Source: Sipunculus nudus
Taxonomy: Eukaryota > Annelida > Sipuncula > Golfingiida > Sipunculidae
Direction: 5' to 3'
Assembly: GCA_026874595.1 (NCBI GenBank)
Contig: CM049317.1
Span: 13,632,882 to 13,696,881 of the forward strand
DNA: 64,000 nt
Shown: piece by piece, positions 1 through 13,977 of the stretch
Layout of the letters: every line of letters starts with the position of its first letter
Position numbering within the stretch: the first letter of the stretch is position 1
The notes under the pieces: model-generated
What the model was told of the DNA's origin: nothing
Seen by the model: the letters and a program-made list of their open reading frames with translations, nothing else
Database searches by the model: none
Position numbers and translations under genes: made by a program

Positions 1-3000
1 AACTGCTGACTCCAGTCACATGTATCAGTGTGAAATATTCCACAAAGGTCTTGACTCAATAGAAAGTAATCTGCCATCGATCCATCAAAACCTTTTACAC
101 AGTTCTGTCATTCTCTCGCTCTCTGCTTGTATTTTGTATCACTGAAAACAAATACTTCTCGGTAAGTGCAATTCTGGCAGAAAACCTCTAAAACTGCAGA
201 CACCTACTGAATAAACAGCCACTTGTAGAAAGAACTGTTATAGCTGCCAGTATAACATACTAACTTGGTATGTGTGAACAAAATATAAAGATATACCATT
301 ATTCTTAAATTAGTTCAATGGCATCCGGCTTGCCGTTGCTCTTGTGTCCTTGGTTTTAACAGCTACTTAGTATAAAAGATTCTCTGGGTTCCATAACCAG
401 GGCTGGCACAGAGCAAAGACTTGTAATCACACAAATGGGAGGGTGGTATCAGTGTGCATCCAGCTCTAAATTTAAAACATGAGACACCCCTTCTCATTGG
501 TCTGATGTTTTGACCTGTGCCAGAACCAGTCACCCTATTCAATGCAATGAGCACCCTGTCCACTCTCAAACATTGAATTTTATCAAATATTTTTTGCACC
601 CCAAAAAAGCGCCCCCACCCCTGCAGTTCTAGGCTTAGATATGGCTTCTTTTGAGGTGAACATAAGTACTGCCAAAGTTTTCCTAGGTGACAATGACCTT
701 TCCTCAAAGATATCCCTCAAAAATCCAAGGGGGGGGGGGGGGTGCTCATTATGGTGGGGGCACTCATTACGTTAAATATGGTAATCAGATTTGTGTCAGA
801 TTAAGCAACATTTCGACTGCTTTATACCATGCTCTATGTGACACAGATGAGGCATCTGTGTTCGACTTTAAAGAAAAGTGAACACCACTGAGATGAGAAC
901 AGAACAGTGTTTATCAATTAAGCTTTATTCACCAAAACCTTAAATATCCAATTCCCATATAATTCCAATTCATTTCGTTTTATTTTTTTCAATTCAAAAG
1001 TTTCTAATTCACACAAGTCTCCCTTCAAATCCATTTCTAAATCAATTCAGAACTGACCCATGGTCTGGTCCTAAATCTCAACAACACATCTCCATAAAAC
1101 TGTGAATGTCTGCAACATCCCATTCACAGATTTAACTTAACAGGTAACTTCAACAATATTGAACCGCTGCTGTGCTATGGGTACGCTCATGTGGCAGCGG
1201 AAATCTTGCGCTTCTAAAGAAGCTACAGATTTTCACACTGCCTGCTTTGACCGTTTATGATGCACTTAAACACCAGGTGGTGCACATGGGCCTGTCTGAT
1301 GAAAAACTGCTGATGTGACGAGCAGCCAACCAAATGCAAGTCAACAAAAGCTCGACAGGCATCAGGCTTCGCCGAGAAACCACATGTGGGGCAATTCTCT
1401 CTGAGCCTGTGGCCTGTTCAAATGGTAGACAGGGCGATGAGCTGTCACTCAAAACAAAATGAACAACATTGGCTCCGTGTATTCCTCGCTTGGCTGGTAA
1501 ACCGTTTTGTCTTCAGGACAGGGTCTCATCTGATTGGACCAAAATACAGTGCTCCCCTCTGGTGTAGAGATTCAGGATACAAGGTCATAACAAACAGCGC
1601 TTATTATATAGGTAGTTGGCCTATGGGTTAAGTGCTGTGTAAAGAGCGTATGCTATAGGAAAAATATCTAATATTTGTACTGGACAACTGAGAGTGATCG
1701 AGAGTTCATTGATCTTGTATTATAAGAGTCTTATGACATTACTGTCATATATAAAAGAATATAAAAGGCCTTCAGATTCCCTACCTTTCCAATTTTAAGA
1801 AACATCTATCTTATATTTTTATGCACTCAACCAACTCTGCGCTAATTTTTCATGAATCAAAGGGTACATACATGAAGCGATTTAAAACACAAAAAGAAAA
1901 CGGTGAAACTGAACTTTTATGTTTTCTATCCATTTTCATATAAATTACAGAATATAAAGCAAGTCAAAGCAACAAACTACCAAAAAAGAAATTCTTCAAA
2001 AGTACTTTGTAACCAAGTGCGTTTTTTTTTTCTTGCTCTGACGAGAATCTAAAAGAACTTTTAAAAGGGGCAAGAACCGGTGTCAAGCAAAATTAAGTTG
2101 AACAACAGCACAAGGCAATACGCTTATAACAAGTAAAATATTAAAACTACTTATAAGCAGCAAAAATTTTAAACTGCCAAGATATAGGCTGGGTATTGGG
2201 CAGACGGCAGCTGTTTTCAAAAGAAGCGGCCAATCACTTGCTTTGATGTCAGCCACTTTTTGGGGTGTCATTTTGGCAGGAACCCTCCAGTGTCAAGAGT
2301 TGTGGTTTATGATAATGGCCATTATCACTTTTCATCCCTCCTCCTCCTCTTTCATGTTTTACAAAAGTCCCTGTCTGCAGGGACCATAAATATTAGTGTT
2401 TTTAAATGCTGAGAACAATAGTAAACAGACAATACAAATCTCGAGCAGCCAAAGCTGACTAAGGTTGCTTTTGTGTATCATTATAAAACAGGAATTGCAG
2501 GTTCAACCCAAAACCTGGATAAACCCTAAGTTTTACCTAAAACCATAGATTGGTAAAATAGGTGTTATTCAGGTATTACCCAAGATGATTGGGTTTTACC
2601 ACTTATTCCTACTGATTAAGAGAGATACGCTCTGCACAGCCCGACATAAGTTCGAGTGTGAGATGTAAATGGCTTCTTTAAAGGGACATAATCGTGAGCA
2701 ATATTATGCCTGTGCTTTCACACTATCAAAATCAGATTTGCTTAAAACAAAAGTTTCCCAGCAAAACCATCCCAGCACACAGTCTCAGTACCTCGCATAC
2801 GACTGTTTTAACCCCATGTTATGGCTCTGAGTGTTGGTAAACACAGTCCACGTGTGTCTGTTTTTCATAACAAGGCTGTGTGACTGGAGGTCCGACTGTG
2901 AGCCGCAACATGCGGGGTTTTAATCAGCGGGTACATGTATTATATTTTTGGGCAAAGTCAGTCAGGACATCTCCTGATTGACACGTATTGTGGCTCCACA

Positions 3001-3037
3001 GTGCACATGGCCCCACGCTCTGTGTTAATGTTGACAC
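1..3037. other. Non-coding stretch, no gene recognised
   Basis: AT-rich sequence without a convincing exon. It contains a poly-G tract (729-742) and a somewhat GC-richer patch at about 1150-1460 with short open frames on both strands that match no family I recognise. Since the minus-strand zinc-finger gene at 25.9 kb has no terminal exons in view, this stretch is probably part of one of its introns; that is inference. Confidence 0.4.
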
Positions 3038-3429
3038 TAGGGCTGAAACGGGTACAAAATTTTGGACTCGAGTACCTGAAAGGCATTACCCGACTAGGAC
3101 TTGAGTACCCGTTACCATGGCAACGCTGTGAAGATAAAACGAACATCTGTTTACCGATTCAAAATATGCATAAATTTGACTTAGTGATGGCTTAACTTTA
3201 TCGCAACGAAGGAATAGATATATGTCATAACAAGACCTCTGGTAATTTGACTAGCATATGTTTAGAGCCCTACGCCAGGCTACGACAATGGATAAATAAT
3301 CCTACAGACTGTCCTAAAATTTGCAGTAATATACATAAATGCATGTACATACAGGAGTACTCGAGTCCACATTTTGGACTCGAGTACTCGGTAAGTATTA
3401 CCCGGACTCGAGTACTCCTTTCATCCCTA
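3038..3429. mobile_element. hAT-type MITE with 8-bp target duplication
   Basis: The left end reads TAGGGCTGAAACGGGTAC and the reverse complement of the right end reads TAGGGATGAAAGGAGTAC, so the ends are imperfect terminal inverted repeats. The element is flanked on both sides by the same 8 bases, GTTGACAC (3030-3037 and 3430-3437). An 8-bp duplication with TAGGG-type ends is the signature of the hAT superfamily. The 392-bp interior has no transposase; it carries several copies of a GGACTCGAGTACTC motif on both strands. It is a non-autonomous element moved in trans. Confidence 0.85.
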
Positions 3430-3437
3430 GTTGACAC

Positions 3438-5678
3438 CTTGGATCGCGCCCAGTCCACTGTTTTAACACTCGTTTACAGGAGCAATCAAACGATTTCAAG
3501 GCAAAATTTTGGATGGTTCAGATTTATTTGAAAGGGAAGAAGCTATTTTTGGTGTTAATTCAACATGCTTTAAAGGTGATTGGGCCCCTTTGAATCAGGG
3601 GTGACATGGTCAGAGCTATTGAATTGGCTAGCTACGTAATTATTAAATAACTACTTAGACAGAAAGAAACTAGTTTTAGGTCATGCTTGATAAAAGCCTT
3701 TAAACATCCAGAAAAGCTTTGGTAATAAACTGGGAAAACCCTGGGTAAAACATGGATAACACTTGGGCAAAAACCCTGGGTAAAATACTTTTAACCCCGG
3801 ATATTTACCCACTTGGCTGGGTAAAATAGGTTTTACCCAGGTTAAATAATAACTCTACTGTATACTCTAGTGATGAGCCAGTGATTGTTTATAATCAATG
3901 ATTGGTCAGTTGATGCAAACTGATCTGATCATTGATCTTGCAGTGCCAACATTTACAACATTTAGCACATATAGGCTTTGTGATGAGGCATTGTATGCTT
4001 TCATTTAATTTATGCAAGCAAACTCTTGAAAAGTCTGTGTTCACAAGTAATTTCATACCCTATGATATTACACCTAGTACACTTTCTATAGATTTTTACA
4101 TGTATATGCGAAATGTAGGCCTATATATTGCTTGAGACCATACACATGTCTGTCATGTGGTCAGAAATTTCATACGCCTATACAGCCAATTAATTCTGAT
4201 TATCAGTTGGTGGAGGTCTGCTGATTTTAACTGATCACTCATGAAATTAGAAGCAATTCCCAACACCAGTTTAATCCATGTCTTTGCATCACTTTTGGTA
4301 TGTTCAGAGGAATCTCAATATTTCAGGCAGATCTCTGTTATATGGACATCTCAGGTGAAACAGTCTTTATAATACCTCTATGCGGAGGTATAACATTCAG
4401 ATTACATGTTGGTTGGTGTGTCTGTTAGCAACTTCATTCAAAAAGTTAGGAGCAAATTCTACTGCAATTCTTTGGAGATTTTTTTTAATGAAATTTTGTT
4501 GATGGTTAGGATAACACTCAAGGAACAATTTGTTAGGTATTCTGGAGTACAATAACATAAGTTAAAAGGTACCTTCACAATTGTTAGACAGAACCACCAA
4601 GATAGTTGTGTTCACTAATACCAGAAGAAAAGTGTAAATTCCCAATGGGGTAACTGTGCACAGGTATCACCTCATTGGAACTGCCTCTGTTCTAGCAGGC
4701 AGAGCTGAACTTTGATGAGGCCTAAAAAAAAGTCTTTGTTTCTGATTACATGCCAGAGAAAAATAGGGTAGGTAGGTTGGGAATTTTTTTTATTTTTATT
4801 TTTTTTATTCAGTTTATGCGACATATTTTCAGAATAAAATGGTAAATAGAATTATATTTATGCATATCTGTGCGAATCCGTGTACAGTATGATCAAATAT
4901 TGACCCATTAGAACCATTTTCTCTTGGAGAAATATGTGTTTGTTCAATCTCTTATAAGAAGTGAAGCGAAGTAACTTTCAAGGAATGATCAGCTGGTGGC
5001 TGACAAATAATTAAAGTTGGCGATCTTAGGCTAACATGAAGTGATCATAACATCGTTATATTTGTTTAAAATAAGAAATGTACATCAGCAAACCGCCGGT
5101 GTCAAATTTGACATCGCAGCTATGAATATGCTCTTATCATTTACCGCCCGTTCTCAGACAGGTCACCACTATCAGACATTCGAGGAGGAGGCCACGTTCA
5201 TAGCTTGAAAGAAGCTGCTCATTTCTCCAGTGGAACACTTTTGATATTTATCTGCTTCCTATAAATTAAAAAAAGTTGTTGTGCAGAACTACGTTCTAAG
5301 CTGACGAACCGGCTTATGAATATGACCTTCCAAAGGCCGTTTTCGCGGGTATATTTGAACTGTCAGTGACGATATCAGAACATTGTAATTTGTATCTGTA
5401 TGAAAGATTAAAGTTGTCAACATTAAGTCGTACTTCACCTAAAAATTCCACGCGCAAACCTCAACTTTTACTGGTTTTGCAATCAGAATCAAAATAAAAA
5501 TTTTAGGGTTGCACAGTAAATCTAGGGTCGGTCGGGTAACAGTAAAACAAAGATTTTTTTTTACGCCTGAGTTGGATAACATTGACACATTTTCTCTCAG
5601 CTTGCATTCTTATATTTCCTGCAATTATGAAGCACACAAAAAGTTTGAACCAGATCCTGGTAATATTCCAGATCTGGT
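3438..5678. other. Non-coding stretch with dispersed-repeat remnants
   Basis: No exon was recognised. At 3729-3850 there is a cluster of GGGTAAAA/TTTTACCC words on both strands, with a looser relative at 2500-2615. At about 4390-4570 the sequence (a run such as TCAAAAAGTTAGGAGCAAAT followed by a GAAATTTTGTTGATG-like block) resembles a dispersed repeat common in invertebrate genomes; that resemblance is from memory. A stretch near 3568-3592 (AAAGGTGATTGGGCCCCTTT) resembles the end of the MITE found at 36.9 and 54.3 kb. Confidence 0.35.
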
Positions 5679-5948
5679 CAGGGCTTGACATAAACAGTTA
5701 ACCACTTGCCTGGGGGAAATGAAAGGTCCAGAAAATAGTGGGAGGGCAACTAAAAGTCACCTCCTACTTGCCTGACTGGGCAAGTGGGTCCAACACAAAC
5801 CTTTACCCAAAGGCCTGAAAAAGGATGTGTGTTCTTAAATACATTCAATGATTTTTGTAGGGCAAGTAAAAATTCAAGTAGGGCAAGTAAAAGCCAGATG
5901 TTACTTGCCAAGTTGGTAAGTACTTTCAAAAGTTAAGGTCGAGCCCTG
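5679..5948. mobile_element. Probable hAT-like MITE (270 bp)
   Basis: The left end CAGGGCTTGACATAAAC and the reverse complement of the right end CAGGGCTCGACCTTAAC form 17-bp inverted repeats with few mismatches. CAGGGCTCGAC-type ends are usual for hAT MITEs. The interior repeats ACTTGCC/GGCAAGT several times. The 8 bases on either side (GATCTGGT and CAGGTGAT) do not match, so the duplication has decayed or the boundaries are slightly off. A possible second left end starts near 39.22 kb. Confidence 0.6.
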
Positions 5949-8117
5949 CAGGTGATCCATACCCTTGGCAGAAGTAGTTTTGCTGTCTCTGAGTGTTTAC
6001 TAGTTCAGTTTTACTGTTATAAATCACATTCTCTGTTATCACTCAAATACTGGTCCCTGAAATGTTAGGCCAAAAGCCCAGTTCCTGCAGTATACAAAAT
6101 TGGTAGGTTCCCCTGTAATTCTGAAAGAATCCGATTCTTTTTTATTCCACGTAAAAAGATAAAATATTGTGTTACTCAGATTTTAAAGCATAGCAGATTT
6201 TGTGCCACTAGAGTCAATTGTTAATTGACAGAATGTGACTATGTGTTTAGGAATTTTATTAATGATCTAAATATGCTATTTCTTTAAAAATTCTGGCACA
6301 CATTTAATTCTGTGAAATTAGAGTCATATACCTTGACCTACTTTAAATATCTCCCTTTACTCATCTAATAGTAGTGTGGAAAAGCCTGCTTGAACATTTC
6401 CCTGCTTAAAGCTTGCCATCTAAAAAAATGAAAAAAAATTAGGAAACCTTGGAGTGACTGAAATATTAAAATAATGTAAGACTGGAAATGAAAACAACTT
6501 GAACATATATAAATTCTTAAATTTTTAACATACTGATACAATACAAAATACTGATGGTTTCATTACCAATCTTCATTAATTGTCACCTCAAAGTACTTAA
6601 TCGACTTATGATGAAAGTATTATCAATTAATTTAAAGATTAACAATATAGAAGCTGACAACAGCATTAGATAACACAAACAAACCTGTGTTGATTAATAC
6701 TGATACTATTAAATATCTATAGTTATTTATATTAACACTGTGAAACCCACGACAAATACATCAACAATGCAGCAATCTTAATATTGAATTAAATAACAGA
6801 AAAGTTGTATACTGGAATAACAATACAGAAAAAAATACAACAGCAGCCATCTCTCCTACAATACTATATATGTTCAATTCTATAAAAATCTTATGGATGT
6901 CCTTGCTCCAGATAAACCGGACCACAAGAGACTTAATATAAAGGATAAAAAAGATGACTAGCCAGCCTACACAACTCCCACAATTCATATATTGCAGTAG
7001 ATTTCTTTCTCATTAAAAGGTATGATCTTTATATAACCTTCTCCATTCCAGGTACATGTGGGCTGTTCCAAAAAAATTATTTCTATATGTAGTGTAGAAT
7101 TCTTCCATTCAATTTATATAATTAAAACCACAGTATCTGATAGTCTGTGTCACATGGAAAACAGTCTGTATGTTCCCGTGATATATTTAGTAATCAATAT
7201 TTCAAGCACTGGTGTTCATTAATTGCACACTGGTATTATATTATGCTGTTTTTAGTTTCCCGAGAAAAACACAAGTGGGAGGATATATTACAGGGCGTGC
7301 CACTGGAACTTACTGGATTAGTGAAAAAATCAAAATTTGTAATCCAATATGCTGCAGGATACCAATCTTAAAGAATGTTACACCATACACTGTTTATTTA
7401 ATAAAGACAGCCATGCACTCTTAACCGTTAAACACATCAATGGCAGCCAGAGCTGAGGAAACACTAAGACACTCACATCTGAGTGATGCTTACTACTGCT
7501 TGAGATGGAAATCAGGATGAGTCCTGGTGAAGAGCTGAATATTTAAATAATACCTATTGATTTATTTAGTTATCATTAATGCTGATGAACCTAAATTTTC
7601 CCTCTGCTAGGAGGGTATGCGTTCATGAGTGTGTTTGTTGACAAAATAACTTGTTTTGATTAGATTTTGGTGTGGATCCACCTCATGATCTAGGTCTAGG
7701 AAAGACTTCCACAAATATAAATAAACGTAGAGTCACTTATAAAATGAATGTATCTGGGAATATGGGCTGATTAGGTTAATGCAAACACAGGTTGGGGGAA
7801 CTTATGCCCCAAGAACCTGTGAGTATGGGCCATATAAGAGAATACAAACATGTTTTAGCGAGCATCCCACATGGCCGGGGCCTCCATTCCGGAGAATACA
7901 TATTTTCTTGTAACGAATTAAAAATTAGGCTTGTTTACATTTTTATGTTGTAATCAAATGTTGTCACTTGCTCAGGTCTAAAAGTAAGCAGTATAAACCT
8001 TATAAGGGTTTATTTCTACTTTTGAAACATTCCATTGTAAGGTGTCATCATGTATGCTAACAACTAGTCAAGGCTGCATTGGATAAAAGCTAAATTATTA
8101 ACAAGAGCCTTAAGATA
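5949..8117. other. Non-coding stretch
   Basis: AT-rich sequence with no exon, RNA gene or complete element recognised, apart from the dispersed repeat copy near 7750-7915 listed separately. Confidence 0.4.
7750..7915 (+). repeat. Dispersed repeat, copy 1
   Basis: This segment aligns along its length with 19313-19480 in the same orientation. Shared words include GGGAATATG, GGGGAAC, TATGC, TGGGCCA, TCCCACAT and GAGAAT.CATATTT. Within each copy there is a weak two-fold repetition of about 60 bases beginning GAATATGGGC or GAGTATGGGC. No inverted ends or tail were identified, so the type of element is unknown. Confidence 0.6.
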
Positions 8118-8396
8118 TGTTTCCATGTGCACGTATATGCACATGTGCATATATGTGTGAAAAATAGGTGTGTATCCATGTACTTATATATTTGTACAGT
8201 GGATCAAGCAGACCTTCCAAAAAAAGATGGTGAAAAGACTTCATTTTGCCTGAATCCATGACTTCGCACAGAATCTATCCGTGAAAATCACTCCTGTGGG
8301 GATTTTCATGCATACACGTTGACAGACACATTGAAAAACCCCAGTTACAAAGTAAAATGAGTGATTTTTTCATGCATATACGCTCACATGGAAACA
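8118..8396. mobile_element. Putative MITE with inverted ends
   Basis: The ends are inverted repeats: TGTTTCCATGTG at 8118-8129 and its exact complement CACATGGAAACA at 8385-8396. The similarity continues inward as CGTATATGCA against TGCATATACG. No clear target duplication is visible, so the superfamily is undetermined. The interior has no coding potential. Confidence 0.55.
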
Positions 8397-11385
8397 CCCC
8401 TTTTGTTCCTAAGTATAAAATTTGCAGTCTTATCATCATGCCCCTTCAAGACAGTTCTCCATGCTAAGACACCTAGCCAAGATCTTTACCACCTGGTTAC
8501 ACTTTAAGGTGATTGGGTATTGATCACAAGTGATAGAATAATGCCAAACACACTTTGTGGCTGCTTGGACTGAATGTTCCCTGTGGCACTAGAAGAATGA
8601 ACTGGCATGAGACACCAGGAGTGAAAAGAAAACCCAGCTTAGGATAATTAATTTGAGCATAAAACCCCAATCTTTACCACTAAAGCTGCATTGATGACAA
8701 TGTACAATTGCTGAACCTGAAGCATTCTTAGTTTGAGAGATAAGCAACAGGTGGCACTTTTTACACTGCCTCATCGCCCTGCATCTGATGCAGCTATTCT
8801 GCATGGGCACTATATTTAAATGTGGTGTCTTACTGATAAGAAAAGCAAGATAGTAATTCTATTTTAATCAATGATGATTAAGGTCTTCAGGAGAAATAAT
8901 TCTTTTCAACCACATATGAAATATGATATCAATCATGATATGTTTAACCAAATAAGACCACAAATAACAAAGTTGGGATTCCTCAACAACTGAAGGAAAA
9001 CCTCAACTGATATTAAGTCTTCTATTTGCTGTGACTTTCTTTTTAGTCCTACAACTGTGTCAGTCATATGTAACAACTTGATTTGGCAACCATGAGTAAA
9101 ACAAGAGATATTGTAATAAAGATTAACTGATAGCAGCTAGCTGGAAACAACCAAGTTTTTTAAACTACCATCATGGAATGCACCCTTGGGAAGACATGGC
9201 CACGCAAAAGGTGTAAAGGAAGTAAAGTGTCCCTGTTAATTCACAAGGATTTCTTAAGAGTTTAATGTGAGTGATGCCTGCCGGATTAAATATCAAATGT
9301 GAAAATAGTGAACTGGCCATGTATTTATGAAATCATTCACACAGCCTGGAGGGTATTATGACCTTTAGCGAACTGGTCACATACAGGTATAATCTAATTA
9401 CCATGCTTAATGATTCGCTCCTCAAGCACACTCCCTGAGATATTCATGAGATTTAACAACGTTTTATGTAACGCTGCCTGATAAATGATTAGAAATCCTT
9501 TCTAGCTCGTACATCAACTCCTGCCACTAACACATCTAATACTTGGTGCCATATACGCCACTGAGCTGGAAAGATGGACATTTTCTACAGTTACTAATAA
9601 GAACTGTTTTAATAGGATCTGCTATTTTTAGTTTATCATTATCTTATGAGTGTAAATCTAGATCATCTATGTCCTACTATTAGTAGTAGGAATTGGTGTG
9701 AAATCACATTCAATGATGGAAAGAAACCTGGGACCAACCAGTCACAGCACTCAGCTAGATTCACTGTTATCATGAAAAATTTTAGCAAATGGAAAAGCTC
9801 TTAATGCTATATTTATAATATATTCATGTGTATCTGCAATGTAAATGCATTTTTAAAAGCTAAGAAGCAATTCCTCATAAATTTGGTAGTGGAAAATACT
9901 AAATATCGATTGTTGAGCTAATAATATAACTTGATTGCTATTGAAAACTCTAAAAATAATCATCTAGCACTGCCAATAATCTCATACAAGGAACCCATGG
10001 GTCACGATGCTCAGCTGTCTAGTATGATGTAATAACCATAGCGTATGGAAAAGAGGTTACAGTTCAATTTTTTTGCAAATGGCAATATTGTCCGTATTTC
10101 AAATAAATTGTTTACAACTACAAAGTTTCTCAAACTTAGACATTAAATTTTATAATGGTGAAGCTTTAATGGTTTCTATAGCCAGTAATGGGCTAATAAT
10201 ACCATTGAAAATCCAATTAACCTTCCCTACATAATAATGAACACCTGTAACAATATTATTGTAAATCCAATTTAGGGTTGGATTCATAATCACATGAGCT
10301 GACAAAATGACAACTACCTCTGCAACAGACATCACATAAGAATAAACATCCCTTTTATAATTAAACAATTACGCAAACTGTGTCAGAGTTCAGCCCATCA
10401 GTTTTACATAACACTTACTTAAAGAAAATGTGTTGGAAAACAAAATCTCTCAATGAGTGGGTCTATCTGTTCTGACGAAACAAACCAAATTAGCAAGATT
10501 TAATATTTCAGTAATGGTTTCAGTGGAAATGTGTTGCCACTTCCCTGTGTGTCATATTCATAAAGCTATCAATTAATACGGACCCATATCAACATGAACA
10601 GCAAATTCATGGCAATCCATGTATGATTATTGGGGAAAAGTTGCTTTTTCTTGAACTTTTAATTTTATTGAAAATGGATCAACAAATTTTACATTTTGTT
10701 TGCTCCTTTGATACAGACCGAAACCTGTTATAAATTATTTACTGAAAGTCAGGGCACACCACTATGTATCAAACCACATTCTTTATTCGCAGAGATCTGC
10801 TCGGGTCAAGAATAGTCTGGATGTGTGTGTGTGTGTGGGGGACCTATTTAATTAGAACCTTATAATTAGACCTATTGCTGTTTTACAGCAGATAGTCCAC
10901 AGTGTATTCACACCTATCTAGATTGCATACATGGTTCTCCAAATCTGCCACAGTCCGTATAGGATTATTATGTATGTATTTATTGTGTGTGTAAATCCTA
11001 GCACAAGCAGGCTTTAAAACTGGTTTGAGAGGGCTATACTAAATCAGGATCAGCTCCTTAGGCCATGATACAACATTTGTAGTGGTTTTCTATTGTGGCC
11101 TATCATGTAGAAACCTTATCATCATTTACAAAGATGCTGCCAAAATTCTGGTACTATACTGATTTCTGACATTTTGCAGGATGCCTTGATAACCACAATC
11201 ACCTCTAGTCAATATATTACGTAATCTTCCTGGAAAAAAATATCTATCGCTTGGCTACTGGAATATCCTTAAATCAAAGACACAATTATCTAAATGTCAA
11301 GTGTAGTTTGAGGAGTCTCATTACTGGTGAGTCCAGGTGGGTACAATTGCTGACATGACTGCACTAATTTACAGCAATGCATTAT
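8397..11385. other. Non-coding stretch
   Basis: No exon recognised. Includes a short (GT)8 microsatellite at 10822-10837. A minus-strand frame near 8589-8810 has a cysteine-rich look (CIRC, CKKC, CHQC) but no family match and no splice context. Confidence 0.4.
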
Positions 11386-11387
11386 TA

Positions 11388-12787
11388 CCGTAAAATCTCC
11401 ACTTAAAACCGCACTTCCGATTAAAACCGCACCCAGACTTCGCCGAAATTCCAGGCGAGACACCGCGAGGGGCTCAAATACTAAGAACCCCCCTTTAAAA
11501 CCGCACCAACTTTCGCTACGGAATGATTTGACAAAAGACAATCAAGCAATCATCAAGAAATGAACACGCGTAGGTTGTGACTCGGCCATTCCTGTCCACT
11601 TTAAAAATTCCTTGGGCATTTTATTTAAACACATCATAACACTTTTTTGCAGGGTCACTCAGCATGAAGTTTGGGAAGACGTATGGGCCGGTGAACCTCT
11701 GCCTGTTTATACAGATTTTATATTCCGTGCCGTATTCTCGTTTGCTACTGATTTGTCATTATATTTTGGAAAAAAATATTCTGCTGATCCATTTCAAGTC
11801 ACTGTATATTTTAATTCTAAAAGTAATATTTTGAAATCTTAATTTTTGAAAAAATTCCATTTTCTTGAATTACTCGGAAGATTCAAATCATTTTCATACC
11901 GGTTACTTCGGTATTATCTTCGTCACATCGTACGTTGACATCGCTCCATGTCACAATTTGCTGGTGCGTTTGAAAACATCGCTGGTCAACTTAACTAAAT
12001 ATCAAAGTAACTGAAGTTACCTTTTCGAGATACGCACGTATAGGAAACATGACGCTTGAAAACGAGTGATTTTAAGGTAAAATTTAAGTGGCCAGTCCGG
12101 GTTATTAAGTTTTTTTTCCTGAAGAAAGTTTCCGTGTGGAGAGCCATTTTGTCAAGTCAGTGTTCGCGCAAGGCACGCTGGGACGAAATAGGTGGCTGTT
12201 CTATTTACCACCCACCGCGTACAGCCGTTCAAAATATTCTTAGCAAAATACCGGGGTGTTTCAGCACATGGCGGCACTCAAACTTGATTTTAAAACGATC
12301 GTCTGCCATTGTGTGACTCTTTACGATGTCAGCTTTTTATTCATTTTACGTTTTAAACAAATAATCATTGCTAAATAATGCCGCAAATGGGTTTAAAGTG
12401 GGCTTTTATTTCAATTTTGCTTGACCATGCCCAACGAAGTGGACCGCTCTGTGTAACAGCAGGGTTGTTGTAAACGTATTATTTGGTGACAATTACCAAG
12501 ATTTTATAACAAGTTATATATCACACGAAAACTTATCAGCAATATTTTATTTATAAATAACAAATAATCGTAAACAATACATTTACACACGGCTCCCATG
12601 CATGCTAAGAACAGCCTTCGAAAGTTGCAATATTATCGCCCACGCGCCGGCCCAAAAACGATGTCTGTCAGGAAGATATTCAGGAAACCCTTCTAGTATA
12701 AACCGCACAGTGCTTTCAGGAAATCAACCTGATTTCAAGATTTTGAATCTCTTGATTAAACCGCGGTTTTAAGTGGAGATTTTACGG
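11388..12787. mobile_element. 1.4-kb TIR transposon flanked by TA, non-autonomous
   Basis: The two ends are perfect inverted repeats of about 25 bases, starting CCGTAAAATCTCCAC at 11388 and ending as its complement at 12787. They are flanked by TA on both sides (11386-11387 and 12788-12789), as expected for the Tc1/mariner/pogo group. A sub-terminal word TTAAAACCGCA is repeated just inside the left end (about 11401-11505). The body is richer in CpG than its surroundings, but no DDE transposase could be read in it; the frames inside are short and unrecognised. It is either non-autonomous or a decayed autonomous copy. Confidence 0.8.
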
Positions 12788-12789
12788 TA

Positions 12790-13977
12790 CTGGACAGATG
12801 TGGAGGTGGACATGAGCACAGGCCACAAAACCAATCAGAGATCAGTGGCAGGACACGGGGAAACTATCTGTCAATCATGTTCACAGCAAGCCATCTATTT
12901 TGGGAACATTTTCTATTTTTATCCCAATACAACATATTTGTCGATATCAGGCATAGCAGCTTGCCAAGAATTTTACAGAAAGAGAAAGTTATGGTTGAAA
13001 ATATGCTCACAGTTAACCTATAAGATATCTTCACTTGATAATTACATTTATGTTCTTTATGTCTCAAAAATATGAGGCCAAAACACATGAAGAGTACATG
13101 CATGTGCAGTTTAAAGTGGTAGGTCAGGGACTCTATACTGGTATATCATTATAGCTAATGTTTCAGATTTAAATAACAAAGGGCACAAATTTAATATAAG
13201 AATGTTTAATTATCTTTTTAAGTTTAAGTTTTTCCCCAGTTTTATTACTTGCCACAACCCCTTCCAAAAGGATTTTACAAAAAGTTTTAAGTCCCTCAGT
13301 TTAAAAGGAAACCCCTCTCTTCTAAAAATTCTACATCCATCCCTCCAGTGATCACTTGGGAATGCATACGTCTGGTTTTAGAAATGAAAATGATGGTTAG
13401 TTTAGGATTGGTTCAGTCGTGATTACCTGTGAAACTGGAAATTGTTGGAGTATTTTATGCTGTCCCAGCTATATTTTTTCTATCTTAATCTCATCTAAAA
13501 CTCTATATTAATTTTCGAGTGCATTTTCAAGTTGAATACAGCTAGGATTTAGGAAAATGTCATAAAAATTCATGATTCAGGGTGTTTTTTTAAGAGCAGT
13601 CAGGTGGATGGAGACATCCTTTTTGGGCTTTATTCTTTTGTAATCAAAAGTGTCTGAAACTGGAAGAACAACTTTCAATAAACTAAGACTTTCCAAAAAC
13701 TTAAGCCGCACCTTCTTATAGGAATCCATCAATATCATATATGTTTTATATAGAAAACAAGGCCTGCAGGCCTAATGCAAACCTGTGCAATGAGATTACA
13801 CCAGGTATAATGCTTCAATGTTGGACCATTACTTTTCAAGAACATGTGTAACATGTATATGCAAAGCAAGTACTAAACACTAAGAACAAGAAACAATTAA
13901 ACAAACATCACTGCTGCAATTCTGGCATGGGTGCACACAACACAAAAACTAAAATATGGGTAGTAAACAAGCGACTA
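12790..13977. other. Non-coding stretch
   Basis: AT-rich sequence between the 1.4-kb transposon and the 278-bp satellite. Nothing recognised in it. Confidence 0.4.

Noticed and set aside
1186..1460. Minus-strand frame with CPTCGFSAKPDAC and later His/Cys residues, considered as a zinc-finger exon of the minus-strand gene
   Set aside because: Cys/His spacing does not fit a C2H2 finger, a stop interrupts it, and no matching splice sites of the needed phase were found.
2500..3850. GGGTAAAA/TTTTACCC clusters considered as telomere-like repeats
   Set aside because: The period is irregular and the word differs from the animal telomere repeat TTAGGG. It looks like a decayed dispersed repeat.
8589..8810. 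Cysteine-rich minus-strand frame (CIRC, CKKC, CHQC)
   Set aside because: No family recognised. The frame continues into a hydrophobic tail without splice context. A chance frame is more likely.
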